40,326 nucleotides of DNA, taken from positions 1 to 40,326 of IMG/VR virus record IMGVR_UViG_3300030329_001372, one strand, 5' to 3'. The notes beneath the pieces are model-generated. The model was given only the letters and a program-made list of their open reading frames with translations. It searched no databases and was not told the DNA's origin. Positions 30,838 to 39,092 of this stretch are shown here, piece after piece. Numbering within the stretch: the first letter of the stretch is position 1; each line of letters opens with the position of its first letter. The translations under genes were made by a program, and so were the position numbers. This stretch comes from a virus.

Positions 30838-32111
30838 TGGTAACTAAAAAAAAGAAGTCCCGTTTCATAGACCCTCAGATAGATGAGCAGCAAAAAAGAG
30901 CTAAAGAAGCTGCTGCTCGTGAAGCAGAAGAAGAAAATAGAGGAAAAGATACAGCTACAATTGGTACACCTGGAGCTACTATAACTGGAACAAATCCGTT
31001 AACACAGGCAGAGAGAGACGATGCTCGTATTGCTGAAGAAGAGGCTAGAGATGCACAAGCAGGTAGCGGATTATATTCAGCTAATCCTTTTGTATATACA
31101 GGTGGTACTGGGACTGATGGTACTGGGACTGATGGTACTGGGACTGATGGTACTGACGCAAACATTGAAATTAATATTCCAGATTTTGATTTATCTGGTA
31201 TAACTGACATACTTAATTCTGTACTCGGTTCTGAAATAGATGATTTAAGAAAACAACTAGAAAGTTTAGAAGAGCAAAGATTCGTACCTACCTTAGATGT
31301 AGTAAAAACAATGGTACCTTGGCTTTCTGGAACTGGTAACTTATTACAAATATATCAAGATTCATGGGCAGAGTCTGGTAATCCAGACATAGCATTAGCT
31401 ACTGTAAGAGATTCAGAAGACTATGATACATTATTCCCTGGTAATAAGCGAGCTGATGGTTCAGTTAGATGGGGAGAGTCAGAGTATAAGTCAATAGAAT
31501 CAGGATATGTCAATGTATTACATGAGAATGGTTTAGACTCATCAAATTTTCAAAGTAAGTTTGGTCAATTAATATCTGGTAATGTTTCTCCTGATGAGCT
31601 TAAAGAAAGAGTTGCATTAAAGAGAAGGGCAATAGAAGATAACCCTGCTTCAAAAGATTTGATTGCATTTTATGCAGATAACTATGGTATAGAAATGTCA
31701 GAAGAAGGATTGCTTGCTTCCTTAATAGACCCATCTGTAAGTGAAGAGATACTCAATAAGAGAATAACTATGGCAGAAATTGCTGGAGAAGCTAAGTATT
31801 TAGCTGGTACAGAACTAGGTATGAATACATTAGAAGCATTGTTCAAAGCTGGTATAGATACGCAAGGAGAAGCAGAGAAGTTATTTACACAGGCAAGTGA
31901 AGAGTCCGAAAGACTATCACAAATGGCAGCATCTCAAGGCAGAGAAGGTGTATCTGTTGAAGAGTTAGTACAAGCTAAAGCATTAGAGGACCCAGAAGCA
32001 GCAAAAGAAATATCAAGAGTATTACAACAAGCTAAATCAAGTTCATCTGTAAATATAGGTGCTAAGAAATCTCAAGGTGGTAAGGTTATAGGCTTGACAG
32101 AGGGTACTTAA
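30837..32111 (+). CDS. Unknown virion-type protein with GTGTD repeats
   Basis: 424 residues. Begins with a strongly basic patch (MVTKKKKSRF), then a charged helix (QQKRAKEAAAREAEEE), a Thr/Gly linker with three GTGTD units (about 90-104), and a long helical part (ISDLRKQ-type heptads near DDLRKQLESLEEQRF, then ERVALKRRAIEDNPASKD-like segments). It ends with a basic Gly/Lys tail (GAKKSQGGKVIGLTEGT). No family recognised. Its stop codon lies inside the strong late promoter (32094-32121). Possibly the last gene of the ejection-protein group. Confidence 0.6.
   Translation: MVTKKKKSRFIDPQIDEQQKRAKEAAAREAEEENRGKDTATIGTPGATITGTNPLTQAERDDARIAEEEARDAQAGSGLYSANPFVYTGGTGTDGTGTDGTGTDGTDANIEINIPDFDLSGITDILNSVLGSEIDDLRKQLESLEEQRFVPTLDVVKTMVPWLSGTGNLLQIYQDSWAESGNPDIALATVRDSEDYDTLFPGNKRADGSVRWGESEYKSIESGYVNVLHENGLDSSNFQSKFGQLISGNVSPDELKERVALKRRAIEDNPASKDLIAFYADNYGIEMSEEGLLASLIDPSVSEEILNKRITMAEIAGEAKYLAGTELGMNTLEALFKAGIDTQGEAEKLFTQASEESERLSQMAASQGREGVSVEELVQAKALEDPEAAKEISRVLQQAKSSSSVNIGAKKSQGGKVIGLTEGT
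31104..31157 (+). repeat. 15-base tandem repeat coding GTGTD
   Basis: GGTACTGGGACTGAT is repeated three times without change (31104-31118, 31119-31133, 31134-31148), followed by a broken fourth unit (GGTACTGAC). Identical codons in all units point to a recent slippage expansion. The product is a flexible linker in the middle of the 30837-32111 protein; copy number may vary between relatives. Confidence 0.9.
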
Positions 32112-32121
32112 AAGCTATAAT
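32094..32121 (+). promoter_or_regulatory. Perfect-consensus sigma70-type promoter for the capsid genes
   Basis: TTGACA (32094-32099), a 16-base spacer, and TATAAT (32116-32121). Both hexamers are exact. The TAA stop of the preceding gene lies inside the spacer. Expected start of transcription is near 32128. It drives scaffold and major capsid genes, which are needed in far greater amounts than the genes before them. Confidence 0.85.
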
Positions 32122-32127
32122 TAATAC

Positions 32128-32322
32128 TGAGCCAGGTCGGGTGACCAATAACAGACCAACACAAATTAGTGTATGACCCTCGTCTACACCGTATTCTAAA
32201 TTCGAGGAGAACTGTACTGCCGTATGGAGCAGACAGGTATATCAGTACAATATAAGTAATAACTGTCGCCTTCCTAATTAATCCACAGTTAGTTAGAGAA
32301 AAGAAATATGTGAGGAGTAAAT
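32128..32322 (+). promoter_or_regulatory. Structured 5' leader of the scaffold-capsid transcript
   Basis: About 195 non-coding bases between the predicted start and the scaffold ATG. A GGTC-GGGT-GACC hairpin (32135-32146) lies almost at the 5' end, and GTACTG (32214-32219) can pair with CAGTAC (32243-32248). GAGGAG (32312-32317) is the ribosome site. Early hairpins of this sort often protect phage messages; here that is inference. Confidence 0.5.
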
Positions 32323-32787
32323 ATGACAAGTGAAGAAATGAACGTATCGGAAGATATGGAAGACAATACAGTAATAGCGGAATTAAGAAGTCAAATAAAG
32401 ACTCTTAAGAGTGAGAACAAGACTTTGAAGCCTGTGGCTCAGCAACAGGTATTTAAGGATGTTGGTCTGGATATCAACTCTGGATTTGGAAAAGCTGTCT
32501 CTAAGCTATACACTGGTCCCCTTGAAACCGAAGCCTTACAGTCTTTTATTGATGAAGAGTTTGGTGAAGTAGAAGTTCAGGCACCTGTGCCAGAAGCATC
32601 TGAACCAGTATCTCAAATGAATCAAGGACAACAAAGAGTAAGTCAAGTTATGTCTAAAGCAGGTTCAGCAGGACCTACAGATATATCTGATGCATTTAAT
32701 GAGGTCGTTCAAAACGGAACTGTTAAAGACACTATAGCTGCTAGATTATCAATGATTGATTCAGTAGCTAAAGAACAAAATAAGTAA
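32323..32787 (+). CDS. Capsid scaffold protein
   Basis: 154 residues directly before the major capsid gene, the usual place of a scaffold. Acidic N-terminus, then a coiled coil (ELRSQIKTLKSENKTLKP), a folded middle (FGKAVSKLYTGPLETEAL), and a Gln/Ser-rich linker leading to a C-terminal helix (ARLSMIDSVAKEQNK) of the kind that grips the capsid protein. It would guide assembly of the procapsid and then leave. Short for a scaffold but within range. The gene ends with five in-frame stop codons in a row (32785-32799). A strong ribosome site (GTGAGGAG) precedes the ATG. Confidence 0.75.
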   Translation: MTSEEMNVSEDMEDNTVIAELRSQIKTLKSENKTLKPVAQQQVFKDVGLDINSGFGKAVSKLYTGPLETEALQSFIDEEFGEVEVQAPVPEASEPVSQMNQGQQRVSQVMSKAGSAGPTDISDAFNEVVQNGTVKDTIAARLSMIDSVAKEQNK

Positions 32788-32803
32788 TAGTAATAGTAAA
32801 TTT

Positions 32804-32819
32804 CAGGTAGAAATACCTG
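32804..32819 (+). promoter_or_regulatory. GNRA-loop hairpin next to the capsid gene ribosome site
   Basis: CAGGTA (32804-32809), loop GAAA, TACCTG (32814-32819): a perfect stem capped by a GNRA tetraloop. The Shine-Dalgarno GGGGAAGG begins at the next base (32820), ten bases before the major capsid ATG. It could keep the site open or block ribosome read-through from the scaffold gene. Confidence 0.65.
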
Positions 32820-32836
32820 GGGAAGGTTAGATTAAT

Positions 32837-33961
32837 ATGGCAGAAATAAATGTTGGGGCAACCAGCAATACTATTTATGCACAACAAATTAATAACTTTA
32901 CTGGTGAACTATTCAAAGTTGGTGGTCAAAGAACACCTTTGCTTTCTTCAGTCGGTGGTCTGAACGGTGGTAAAACATTATCTTCTACATTTTGGCAAGT
33001 CCAAGTAGAAGACAATGCAACCATTTCTTCAGAACCGTCTAAAGGACAAGAAGGTGCTGCACCTACAGAATATCTTGGAAGAGATAGAAGTGCATACACT
33101 TATGTAACTCAAATTTTCCATAAGGGTGTACAAATGACCTATACAGCTTTGGCGTCCACAGGAAATCAAAATCCTTTTGATTTGTCTGCCGACATTGTAA
33201 ATATCTCTGATGGAGATGGAACAACAACTGCAGGCGATAGCTTAGGATTATTCGGTGGAAATCCAGTGCAAGATGAATTTGCATTACAGCTTGAAAAAGC
33301 AATGGAAAAAGTAGCAAGAGAAGTTGAGTGGTTTGCATTCAATGGTTCTTTCTCAGATGGTGCTAATACAACACCTGGGTCAGGAACTAGAGAAATGTAT
33401 GGTATTGATGTATGGATTACATTAAACAAGAACCAAAGCAACTCTGCAGCAGTAGAACCACTAGGTGGTAACTGCTACTACAACGACACATCAGGTGACG
33501 GAACTGGTACAGCACAAGTCATCTCTTTCGCAACTATATCAGGTGCGTTAAAGAGAATGTATGACAATCATGCACCAATGAAAGCCCCTGTACTTTGTGT
33601 TAGTCCACAGCAACTACTAGACCTTAACAACGAACTTGTTAAAGGTACAGTAGATATAGCAGGAGCAATTATTCCTAGAGATAGAAATATTGCCGGTGTT
33701 GATATTGATACAGTCATAACCCCATTCGGTTCAATCGGATTAATGGTTATTGACCCTAATATCTTACCGTCAGGCTCTGCTTTCATCTTAGACCTAGCTT
33801 ACATACAACCAGTATTCACAAATATCCCTGGATATGGTACTGTGTTTGTTCGTGACCTAGACCAAGATGCTAATGCAAGGATTGGTAAAGCTATTTATAT
33901 GGAGATGGGATTCGAATTTGGTCCTCCTTCATATCATTGCAAAATCCAAGCAGTATCGTAA
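32837..33961 (+). CDS. Major capsid protein, SU10/DUF5309-like (HK97 fold)
   Basis: 374 residues after the scaffold gene. Motifs match what I recall of DUF5309 (SU10 major capsid): FKVGGQRTPLLSSVGGLNGG near the N-terminus, VTQIFHKGVQMTYTALASTG (about residues 91-110), LQLEKAMEKVAREVEWFAFN with G-S, then GTREMYGIDVW. These proteins adopt the HK97 fold and build the icosahedral shell. The C-terminal part (VDIDTVITPFGSIGLMVID, then IYMEMGFEFGPP) is also typical of such capsid proteins. Expressed from the consensus promoter at 32094 with its own strong ribosome site. Confidence 0.88.
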   Translation: MAEINVGATSNTIYAQQINNFTGELFKVGGQRTPLLSSVGGLNGGKTLSSTFWQVQVEDNATISSEPSKGQEGAAPTEYLGRDRSAYTYVTQIFHKGVQMTYTALASTGNQNPFDLSADIVNISDGDGTTTAGDSLGLFGGNPVQDEFALQLEKAMEKVAREVEWFAFNGSFSDGANTTPGSGTREMYGIDVWITLNKNQSNSAAVEPLGGNCYYNDTSGDGTGTAQVISFATISGALKRMYDNHAPMKAPVLCVSPQQLLDLNNELVKGTVDIAGAIIPRDRNIAGVDIDTVITPFGSIGLMVIDPNILPSGSAFILDLAYIQPVFTNIPGYGTVFVRDLDQDANARIGKAIYMEMGFEFGPPSYHCKIQAVS

Positions 33962-33974
33962 GGTTATAATTAAG

Positions 33975-34008
33975 AACTTTGGGAGTTGCTCCACCAGCTC
34001 CCAATGTT
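33975..34008 (+). terminator. Stable hairpin after the capsid gene, possible weak terminator or message stabiliser
   Basis: AAC-T-TTGGGAG (33975-33985) pairs with CTCCCAA-T-GTT (33998-34008): ten pairs with one T-T mismatch, loop of 12. The sequence after it (CTGCTATAG) is not U-rich, so full termination is unlikely. Such a stem would hold the high-copy capsid message and reduce expression of the genes beyond. Confidence 0.55.
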
Positions 34009-34026
34009 CTGCTATAGTAAGGAAGT

Positions 34027-34362
34027 ATGATAAGAAGTAAAATAGCTTTAATAGATGTTTCAGAAGATAACAATGATAGCCTAGCTGTAAAGACAGATGG
34101 GATGTTACTTTGTGGTATTGAATTTCCAGCAGCAATGACAGGTTCTGCAATCACATTTGATTTCTCTTTGAACGGTAGCACAGGATGGGTAGATGTTCAT
34201 GAAACAGATGCCTCAGAAGTAAGTTACTCAGTTTCAGCAGGAAACATGGTAAGAGTTGACCCTTCAGGGTGGGCTTTTGCAAGTAATGGTTATATCAGAG
34301 TATCGTCTAACGGAAGCGAAGCGGCAGACAGAAGCATAGTACTACACTTTAGACACAGTTAG
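34027..34362 (+). CDS. Probable head-associated or decoration protein
   Basis: 111 residues, beta-rich throughout (IALIDVSEDNNDSLAVKTDG, AITFDFSLNGSTGWVDVHET, YIRVSSNGSEAADRSIVLHF). It reads like a single immunoglobulin/jelly-roll-type sandwich. The layout, right after the major capsid gene, fits a capsid decoration or head-completion protein. A similar domain plan is found in small tail-associated proteins of marine phages. No family named. The ribosome site GTAAGGAAG precedes the ATG. Confidence 0.6.
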   Translation: MIRSKIALIDVSEDNNDSLAVKTDGMLLCGIEFPAAMTGSAITFDFSLNGSTGWVDVHETDASEVSYSVSAGNMVRVDPSGWAFASNGYIRVSSNGSEAADRSIVLHFRHS

Positions 34363-34370
34363 GAGTTACA

Positions 34371-34547
34371 ATGAGTATGCTCTTAATACTAAAAGAAGGT
34401 AAGCTTCTATCTTTAGAGGCTACCATCAGCGAAGCCATTGAATCATCTGTATCTTTAATTGAAGACGAATCAGAGAAGAGTGCAGGTTACACAATGGCTT
34501 TATTCGGTGTATCTGCTTATGCTAAAGAAATTGAGAGGACTGCTTAA
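34371..34547 (+). CDS. Small unknown protein, 58 residues
   Basis: Short frame from ATG 34371 with AGGAG (34361-34365) upstream, ending at TAA 34545 in a TAATG overlap with the adaptor gene. Begins MSMLLILKEGKLLSLEAT, with a helical middle (ISEAIESSVSLIEDESEK) and a hydrophobic end (YTMALFGVSAYAKEIERTA). Coupled at its end and with a good ribosome site, so likely real. No family recognised; head-tail region by position. Confidence 0.6.
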   Translation: MSMLLILKEGKLLSLEATISEAIESSVSLIEDESEKSAGYTMALFGVSAYAKEIERTA

Positions 34548-35581
34548 TGAGTACAACAATAGGTGATTTAGTAGATAGAGTTTTTAGAGAGTACCTGGAA
34601 CCTGCAGATGACTTAAATTCTTATACAACAGTAGAAGATAACGATAGTATTACAGGTGGAAATGGTATATCTTCTTCAGATACAACACTTTCTTTTAATC
34701 CAGACTTGTTAACACAGGAAGAAGAAGATGTTATGGATGCTGGAACCATACTTGAGTGTGAACATGAACTGATGTATTGTACTGATATTGATACTGTTAA
34801 TAATACTATTACAGTAGTTAGAGGTACTAGAGGTACTACAGCAGCACAACATCTTAAAGGTTCTTTAGTTAAGATAGCACCTGCTTTTACACGTAAAGCT
34901 GTATTCGATGCAGTAGTTGACCAGATAAATAATCTATTCCCTTCTGTATTCGCAGTAGATACTCAATCAATTACGACAGGAACAGGATATACACTTATAG
35001 GAAGTTACGATTCTGTTGGTACACATAACTATTTAGTATCTGTATTAGGTGCCGTATCTCAATACACAGATTTCAGTGCAGGTTCAGATACAACAGGAGT
35101 TAACTTCTTACCTGTTGCTTGTAGTTTAATAGAACTTCCTAATCCTTTTACATATACAGATTCAGATGGAACAGAAAGAACTATGACATATAGCACAGGT
35201 CCTAGTGTTGTACATGCTCTTCAATTTAGTGGTATAGCTTCAGGTCATACTGCATACGTAACATTCAAAAAGAAATTTATAGAACCGACTGCAGAGGCAG
35301 ACACACTATCAACTATTGGTTTAGAAAATGAATATGAACCTATTATTATGGCGGGTGTAGCTGCTCAATTAATGTCAGGAAGAGATATACCTTCGGCTAC
35401 TAGTAGCTATATAACTGAGCAAATGTCAGTACAAGGATATCCTGTAGGTGCTTCTAATAACATTAGGAACTCATTATTACAGTATCAAGAAAGATTATTG
35501 CAACAAGCAAGAAAGTATTTGAGGTCTAAATATCCTGAAGCAGTAGCAGTTGATGGATTGGTTTATGGAATACAGTCATAA
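34547..35581 (+). CDS. Head-tail adaptor/connector protein
   Basis: 344 residues. The N-terminal helix (TTIGDLVDRVFREYLEPAD) and a beta part with ITVVRGTRGTTAAQHLKGS resemble phage adaptor proteins that sit below the portal; the V-x-R-G-x-x-G-T pattern is often seen there. The C-terminal third is helical (AGVAAQLMSGRDIPSATSS, LLQYQERLLQQARKYLRSKY), as in gp6/gp11-type connectors. It would join the portal to the tail. Overlaps both neighbours by one base, so it is made with the tail protein that follows. Good positional call, moderate family evidence. Confidence 0.7.
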   Translation: MSTTIGDLVDRVFREYLEPADDLNSYTTVEDNDSITGGNGISSSDTTLSFNPDLLTQEEEDVMDAGTILECEHELMYCTDIDTVNNTITVVRGTRGTTAAQHLKGSLVKIAPAFTRKAVFDAVVDQINNLFPSVFAVDTQSITTGTGYTLIGSYDSVGTHNYLVSVLGAVSQYTDFSAGSDTTGVNFLPVACSLIELPNPFTYTDSDGTERTMTYSTGPSVVHALQFSGIASGHTAYVTFKKKFIEPTAEADTLSTIGLENEYEPIIMAGVAAQLMSGRDIPSATSSYITEQMSVQGYPVGASNNIRNSLLQYQERLLQQARKYLRSKYPEAVAVDGLVYGIQS

Positions 35582-37509
35582 TGGTTCGTTTAGCTACCCA
35601 AGCAGAAGTAAGTAATCCTAAAAGAAAAGGTTACGATTTTAGAATAGACAATCAATTGTACAGAAGTGCAGTAGGTCCTAATAGACAAATGGTTATACAG
35701 TCATCAGATGTTCAAACACAAGATGTAAATGTAAATCAAAACCCCGAAGACTTTACTAGAAACATAGGTCGTATATATTCTAGAAATAATTTCTCTGGTG
35801 GAAGCAATTTAGATATGGCTCACAAGAGAGGTATGACAGAGAATGATGCTTCAAAATTTTGGGATAGCAGTGGGTTAGATGTATTTACACAGAACAAGGG
35901 TAACCCATATAGTTTGAAGATGTTATTTCAAACAGAGTTAGAACAAGCATTGAGTTCTTCTGATGGAGATAATGCAATGGCAGTTGTTGGTACAACTGTT
36001 TATGTTTCAGATGATGAAGTATTATACAAATCTACAGATGGAGGGGATACTTGGAGTACACAATCAGAAGGATTAACTGCAGGATATAATATAAAAGGTT
36101 TAGCTGCACATGGAGATTTACTATATATAGTAGCTAACAATGGTTCAGCAGGTGAAATAGAGAGTTTAACAAGTGATGGAACTTCAACACAGAAAATGTC
36201 ATCAGCTGTATATGACGGTATATGGTCTGTTAAATCCAAGTTCCTAGTATCTATTGGCACCGCATTGCATCCGTATGATGGTGCTTCTACTGTTGGTTCA
36301 GCTATATTTACCCTACCTTCAGGACAAACATGGACTGATGTAGTAGATGCAGGTGCAGTTATATTAGCGACTGGTTCTGATGGAAGGATATATTCTATTA
36401 AAGATGTAACAGGAACATTCGGTGCTAAGGGTATGACAGAGATACAAGGTGAACAAGTAACTTGTATTACAGAATCACAAGGTCTTATATTCTTTGGTAC
36501 TAAAGAAGTACAGACTGGAAGCAAAGTAGTAGGAAGATTATACAGAGGAGAGATAACAGTAGCTGACGACCTATATGTTATAGGTAATAGGCAGTTAATT
36601 AAAGAATGGAATATTGATAGCATAGATGCTAGTCCATATAAACTTTTTTCAACAAGAGACTCTGTCTATACAGGCATTAAGGAATCGGCAAGTAATTCAT
36701 ATCTATGGAGATACTACCTACCTACTGCAGGTATAGCTAGAGACTTAAAGTTTGGAGCAGGTGGTGTAGTAAAAGGAATTGATTTAGTTAATGAAAAGTT
36801 TTTAGCTACAGTTCAAGGTAGTGGTGTATATCAAGAAACATCTAACTACGAAACTGAAGGTTATCTTATAACAGCTAACGCAGACTTCTTTACTGCTGAG
36901 AAAAAACAATGGGTTGAAGCCCAGGTAGAGACACCAAATATAGCATCAGGACAGACAGTAGAAGTACATGTATCAGATGACATAGCAGGTATAACTTCCT
37001 CAACTCATACAAGTTGGGATAAAGTTATTAATGCACAATCTGGAACGGGAACTGTAGTAGCACAGGTAGATAAAATATCTAGATATGGTGCTATCAAAGT
37101 TGTTCTTAAATCACAAGGTAATAATACTGCTCCAGAAGTTAACTCTATAGCTTATCGTGCATTAGCAAGACCAGAACTTGTAGTAGTACAGATACCAGTG
37201 AATATAAGCGACAGGGTAGAAAGACCATTTAGAAAACCGTTTAATGTAAAGAACTTGGGTGAAACAATATACCAATCATTAAAAGACAAAGAAGGTACAC
37301 CAGTAACATTAGAGATTTATGACCCTGCTGAAGTAATAAGAGGAGTTGTTGAGTCAATACAATATCCTATACAGGGAAATCCTACTGTTGGAAGCGTAAC
37401 TCACTATGCTATTATTACAGTAAGAGGGACAAGACAGGAAATTTATGGTACAGTTACTTCAGGTAATGCTCCAGGAATTAATGCATATGGTATTATGAGA
37501 TTAGGATAA
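35581..37509 (+). CDS. Tail protein with beta-propeller-like repeats (tail tube/nozzle candidate)
   Basis: 642 residues. The centre carries repeated beta-blade segments: VVGTTVYVSDDEVLYKSTDG with the Asp-box-like STDGGDTW, then GLAAHGDLLYIVANNGS, VTCITESQGLIFFGTKEV and others. Such Asp-box repeats build a beta-propeller. The C-terminal 170 residues look like a separate beta domain (VQIPVNISDRVERPFRKPF). Nozzle proteins of short-tailed phages contain propellers, which fits a position after the adaptor, but a tail-spike stem is also possible. No tape-measure gene is seen, so a short (podovirus-like) tail is more likely than a long one. Confidence 0.65.
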   Translation: MVRLATQAEVSNPKRKGYDFRIDNQLYRSAVGPNRQMVIQSSDVQTQDVNVNQNPEDFTRNIGRIYSRNNFSGGSNLDMAHKRGMTENDASKFWDSSGLDVFTQNKGNPYSLKMLFQTELEQALSSSDGDNAMAVVGTTVYVSDDEVLYKSTDGGDTWSTQSEGLTAGYNIKGLAAHGDLLYIVANNGSAGEIESLTSDGTSTQKMSSAVYDGIWSVKSKFLVSIGTALHPYDGASTVGSAIFTLPSGQTWTDVVDAGAVILATGSDGRIYSIKDVTGTFGAKGMTEIQGEQVTCITESQGLIFFGTKEVQTGSKVVGRLYRGEITVADDLYVIGNRQLIKEWNIDSIDASPYKLFSTRDSVYTGIKESASNSYLWRYYLPTAGIARDLKFGAGGVVKGIDLVNEKFLATVQGSGVYQETSNYETEGYLITANADFFTAEKKQWVEAQVETPNIASGQTVEVHVSDDIAGITSSTHTSWDKVINAQSGTGTVVAQVDKISRYGAIKVVLKSQGNNTAPEVNSIAYRALARPELVVVQIPVNISDRVERPFRKPFNVKNLGETIYQSLKDKEGTPVTLEIYDPAEVIRGVVESIQYPIQGNPTVGSVTHYAIITVRGTRQEIYGTVTSGNAPGINAYGIMRLG

Positions 37510-37529
37510 ATAAGGTATAATAAAATAAA

Positions 37530-38543
37530 ATGGTAGCAAGAGAAACAAACTTAGTAAACGCATTTGAAACCACATTAGCTGCACAATTAGCTAGTGGTGG
37601 AACATCAATGAACTTAGCAGATGACCCAGGAGTAGATGCTCCTGCATATTTTGTAATAGACCCAGATAATGACAGTAACAGAGAGGTAGTCCTTTGGTCA
37701 TCAGGAACAAACCATGCTGCTGCTACAGTAACAAGAGATGTAGATAGTAAGCATGGAACAGACCCAACACACGCTGCAGGAACAGCAGTAAGACTTGCTG
37801 TAGTTAAACAACATATAGAAGAAGCACACGATGCTGTTCAACAAGGTTTCGTATTAGAAGATGACAGTGGTGATGAAGTAAGTATTGCTCCAGCTGTTGC
37901 ATCAGGTGTATATACAGCAAGAGAAATTAAGTTTATTGGTTCAGGTATTACTACAAACTGGACTGATACAGATAACGGAACAGATGGTGACCCATACGAT
38001 TTAACATTTTCTAATGATGTAATAGGTAAACAATCAATATGGATACCTGCTGCAGCTATGTATCCTTCAAGTACAAATGGTTGTTCAGTATTAAAGCAAG
38101 TAGAGATAGCTGCTAACCAACCAGAATTAAAAGTTTTAGATTTCGCAGATGGTGCAGAAAGTTTTGCACAGTTCTCTATAGCAATGCCTTCATATTGGAA
38201 TGAAAGTACTGTAACATTTAGGTCTTATTGGACAGTTACAGGAACCAATACAGGAACAGTACAGTTCGCATTAGAAGGTCTAGCTAAAACAAGTGATGAC
38301 CCTATCGGTGGTACTGCATTCTCTGGAGAAGCTGTACATACAGCTTTAGCACATAGTGGTACTTCAAATGACATAATGGTATCAGCAGAAAGTGGTGCTT
38401 GTACTATTGCAGGTTCACCTGCTGCAAATGATTTAGTTTACTTTAGAGTTACTAGAGTTGTAGGTGGAGATACACAGACAGGTGATGTAAGACTTATAGG
38501 AATAAAATTATTCTATACAGTTGATGATGTACACGAGGCATAA
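37530..38543 (+). CDS. Tail fibre/virion surface protein
   Basis: 337 residues. The N-terminal 115 residues (LVNAFETTLAAQLASGGTSM, EVVLWSSGTNHAAATVTRDV) form a small domain known to me from the start of many marine phage tail fibres and structural proteins, with a V-x-R-x-x-x-G-T-x-x-x-x-H-x-x-G-(T/S) pattern. The rest is beta-rich (YWNESTVTFRSYWTVTG, GDVRLIGIKLFYTVDD), likely a receptor-facing or trimer part. TAAGG is the only ribosome site, 14 bases upstream. Overlaps the next start (TAATG). Confidence 0.65.
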   Translation: MVARETNLVNAFETTLAAQLASGGTSMNLADDPGVDAPAYFVIDPDNDSNREVVLWSSGTNHAAATVTRDVDSKHGTDPTHAAGTAVRLAVVKQHIEEAHDAVQQGFVLEDDSGDEVSIAPAVASGVYTAREIKFIGSGITTNWTDTDNGTDGDPYDLTFSNDVIGKQSIWIPAAAMYPSSTNGCSVLKQVEIAANQPELKVLDFADGAESFAQFSIAMPSYWNESTVTFRSYWTVTGTNTGTVQFALEGLAKTSDDPIGGTAFSGEAVHTALAHSGTSNDIMVSAESGACTIAGSPAANDLVYFRVTRVVGGDTQTGDVRLIGIKLFYTVDDVHEA

Positions 38544-38731
38544 TGTCAGGTCCTATATCTTTCGGTTATCAAGTTTCAGGGTTCGGTGCTAGTACACCTG
38601 TTTCTGTAGGAATCGAAGAAGGACTTCAAATTCTGCTATTATCAGGTGTAGGTCTTATAAGATTCAATGCTGAGAGTGATGGAGTAGCACCTCTATTAAT
38701 GGGAGCATTTGGAGAAAAGACAATAAGCTAG
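38543..38731 (+). CDS. Small unknown tail-region protein
   Basis: 62 residues; Gly/Ser-rich start (SGPISFGYQVSGFGASTPV) with a hydrophobic centre (GLQILLLSGVGLIRF). Start ATG overlaps the upstream stop as TAATG, and a GGAG for the next gene follows its end. The central stretch is too short and Gly-rich to be a sure membrane helix. No family recognised; probably a tail accessory peptide. Confidence 0.5.
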   Translation: MSGPISFGYQVSGFGASTPVSVGIEEGLQILLLSGVGLIRFNAESDGVAPLLMGAFGEKTIS

Positions 38732-38740
38732 GAGAAGAAT

Positions 38741-39073
38741 ATGGCAACATACAATTACAAGATACTAGGACAGACAGAAGCAAACGCTTCTGCTACTGCT
38801 CTATATACAGTACCGTCAAGTAAAGAAGCTATTGTTTCAACAATAGTTGTAAACGAACATGGCGGAGGTTCATCTACTTACAGAATAGCTGTAAGAGAAG
38901 ATGGCGATACTTTAGCTGATAAGCACTATCTTGTTAAAGATGCAACAATAGCTGCTAATGATACAGTTACGCTTACATTGGGAATAACTTTGGAAGCAAC
39001 TGATGTCTTAGAAGTATACGCATCTGACGCAGATGTATCTTTTAATGCCTTCGGTGTTGAAATAACACCTTAG
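38741..39073 (+). CDS. Small beta-rich tail-associated protein
   Basis: 110 residues. Reads as a small beta-sandwich: YTVPSSKEAIVSTIVVNEHG, YRIAVREDGDTLADKHYLVK, TVTLTLGITLEATDVLEVYA. This pattern (A-x-x-x-T-A-L-Y-T-V-P...(A/T)-I-V-S-T-I-V-V-x-N...R-I-A-V) is common in marine and cyanophage tail regions, where it is thought to decorate the fibre or baseplate. TAGGAGAAG precedes the ATG. Function otherwise unknown. Confidence 0.65.
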   Translation: MATYNYKILGQTEANASATALYTVPSSKEAIVSTIVVNEHGGGSSTYRIAVREDGDTLADKHYLVKDATIAANDTVTLTLGITLEATDVLEVYASDADVSFNAFGVEITP

Positions 39074-39092
39074 TAGTTAAGGAGATTTCATA

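Noticed and set aside
33965-33970. TATAAT after the capsid gene as a promoter
   Set aside because: No -35 element at acceptable distance and no extended -10; a chance match in AT-rich DNA is likely.
37516-37521. TATAAT before the tail-fibre gene as a promoter
   Set aside because: No -35 hexamer at a proper distance; the match is within the short AT-rich gap.
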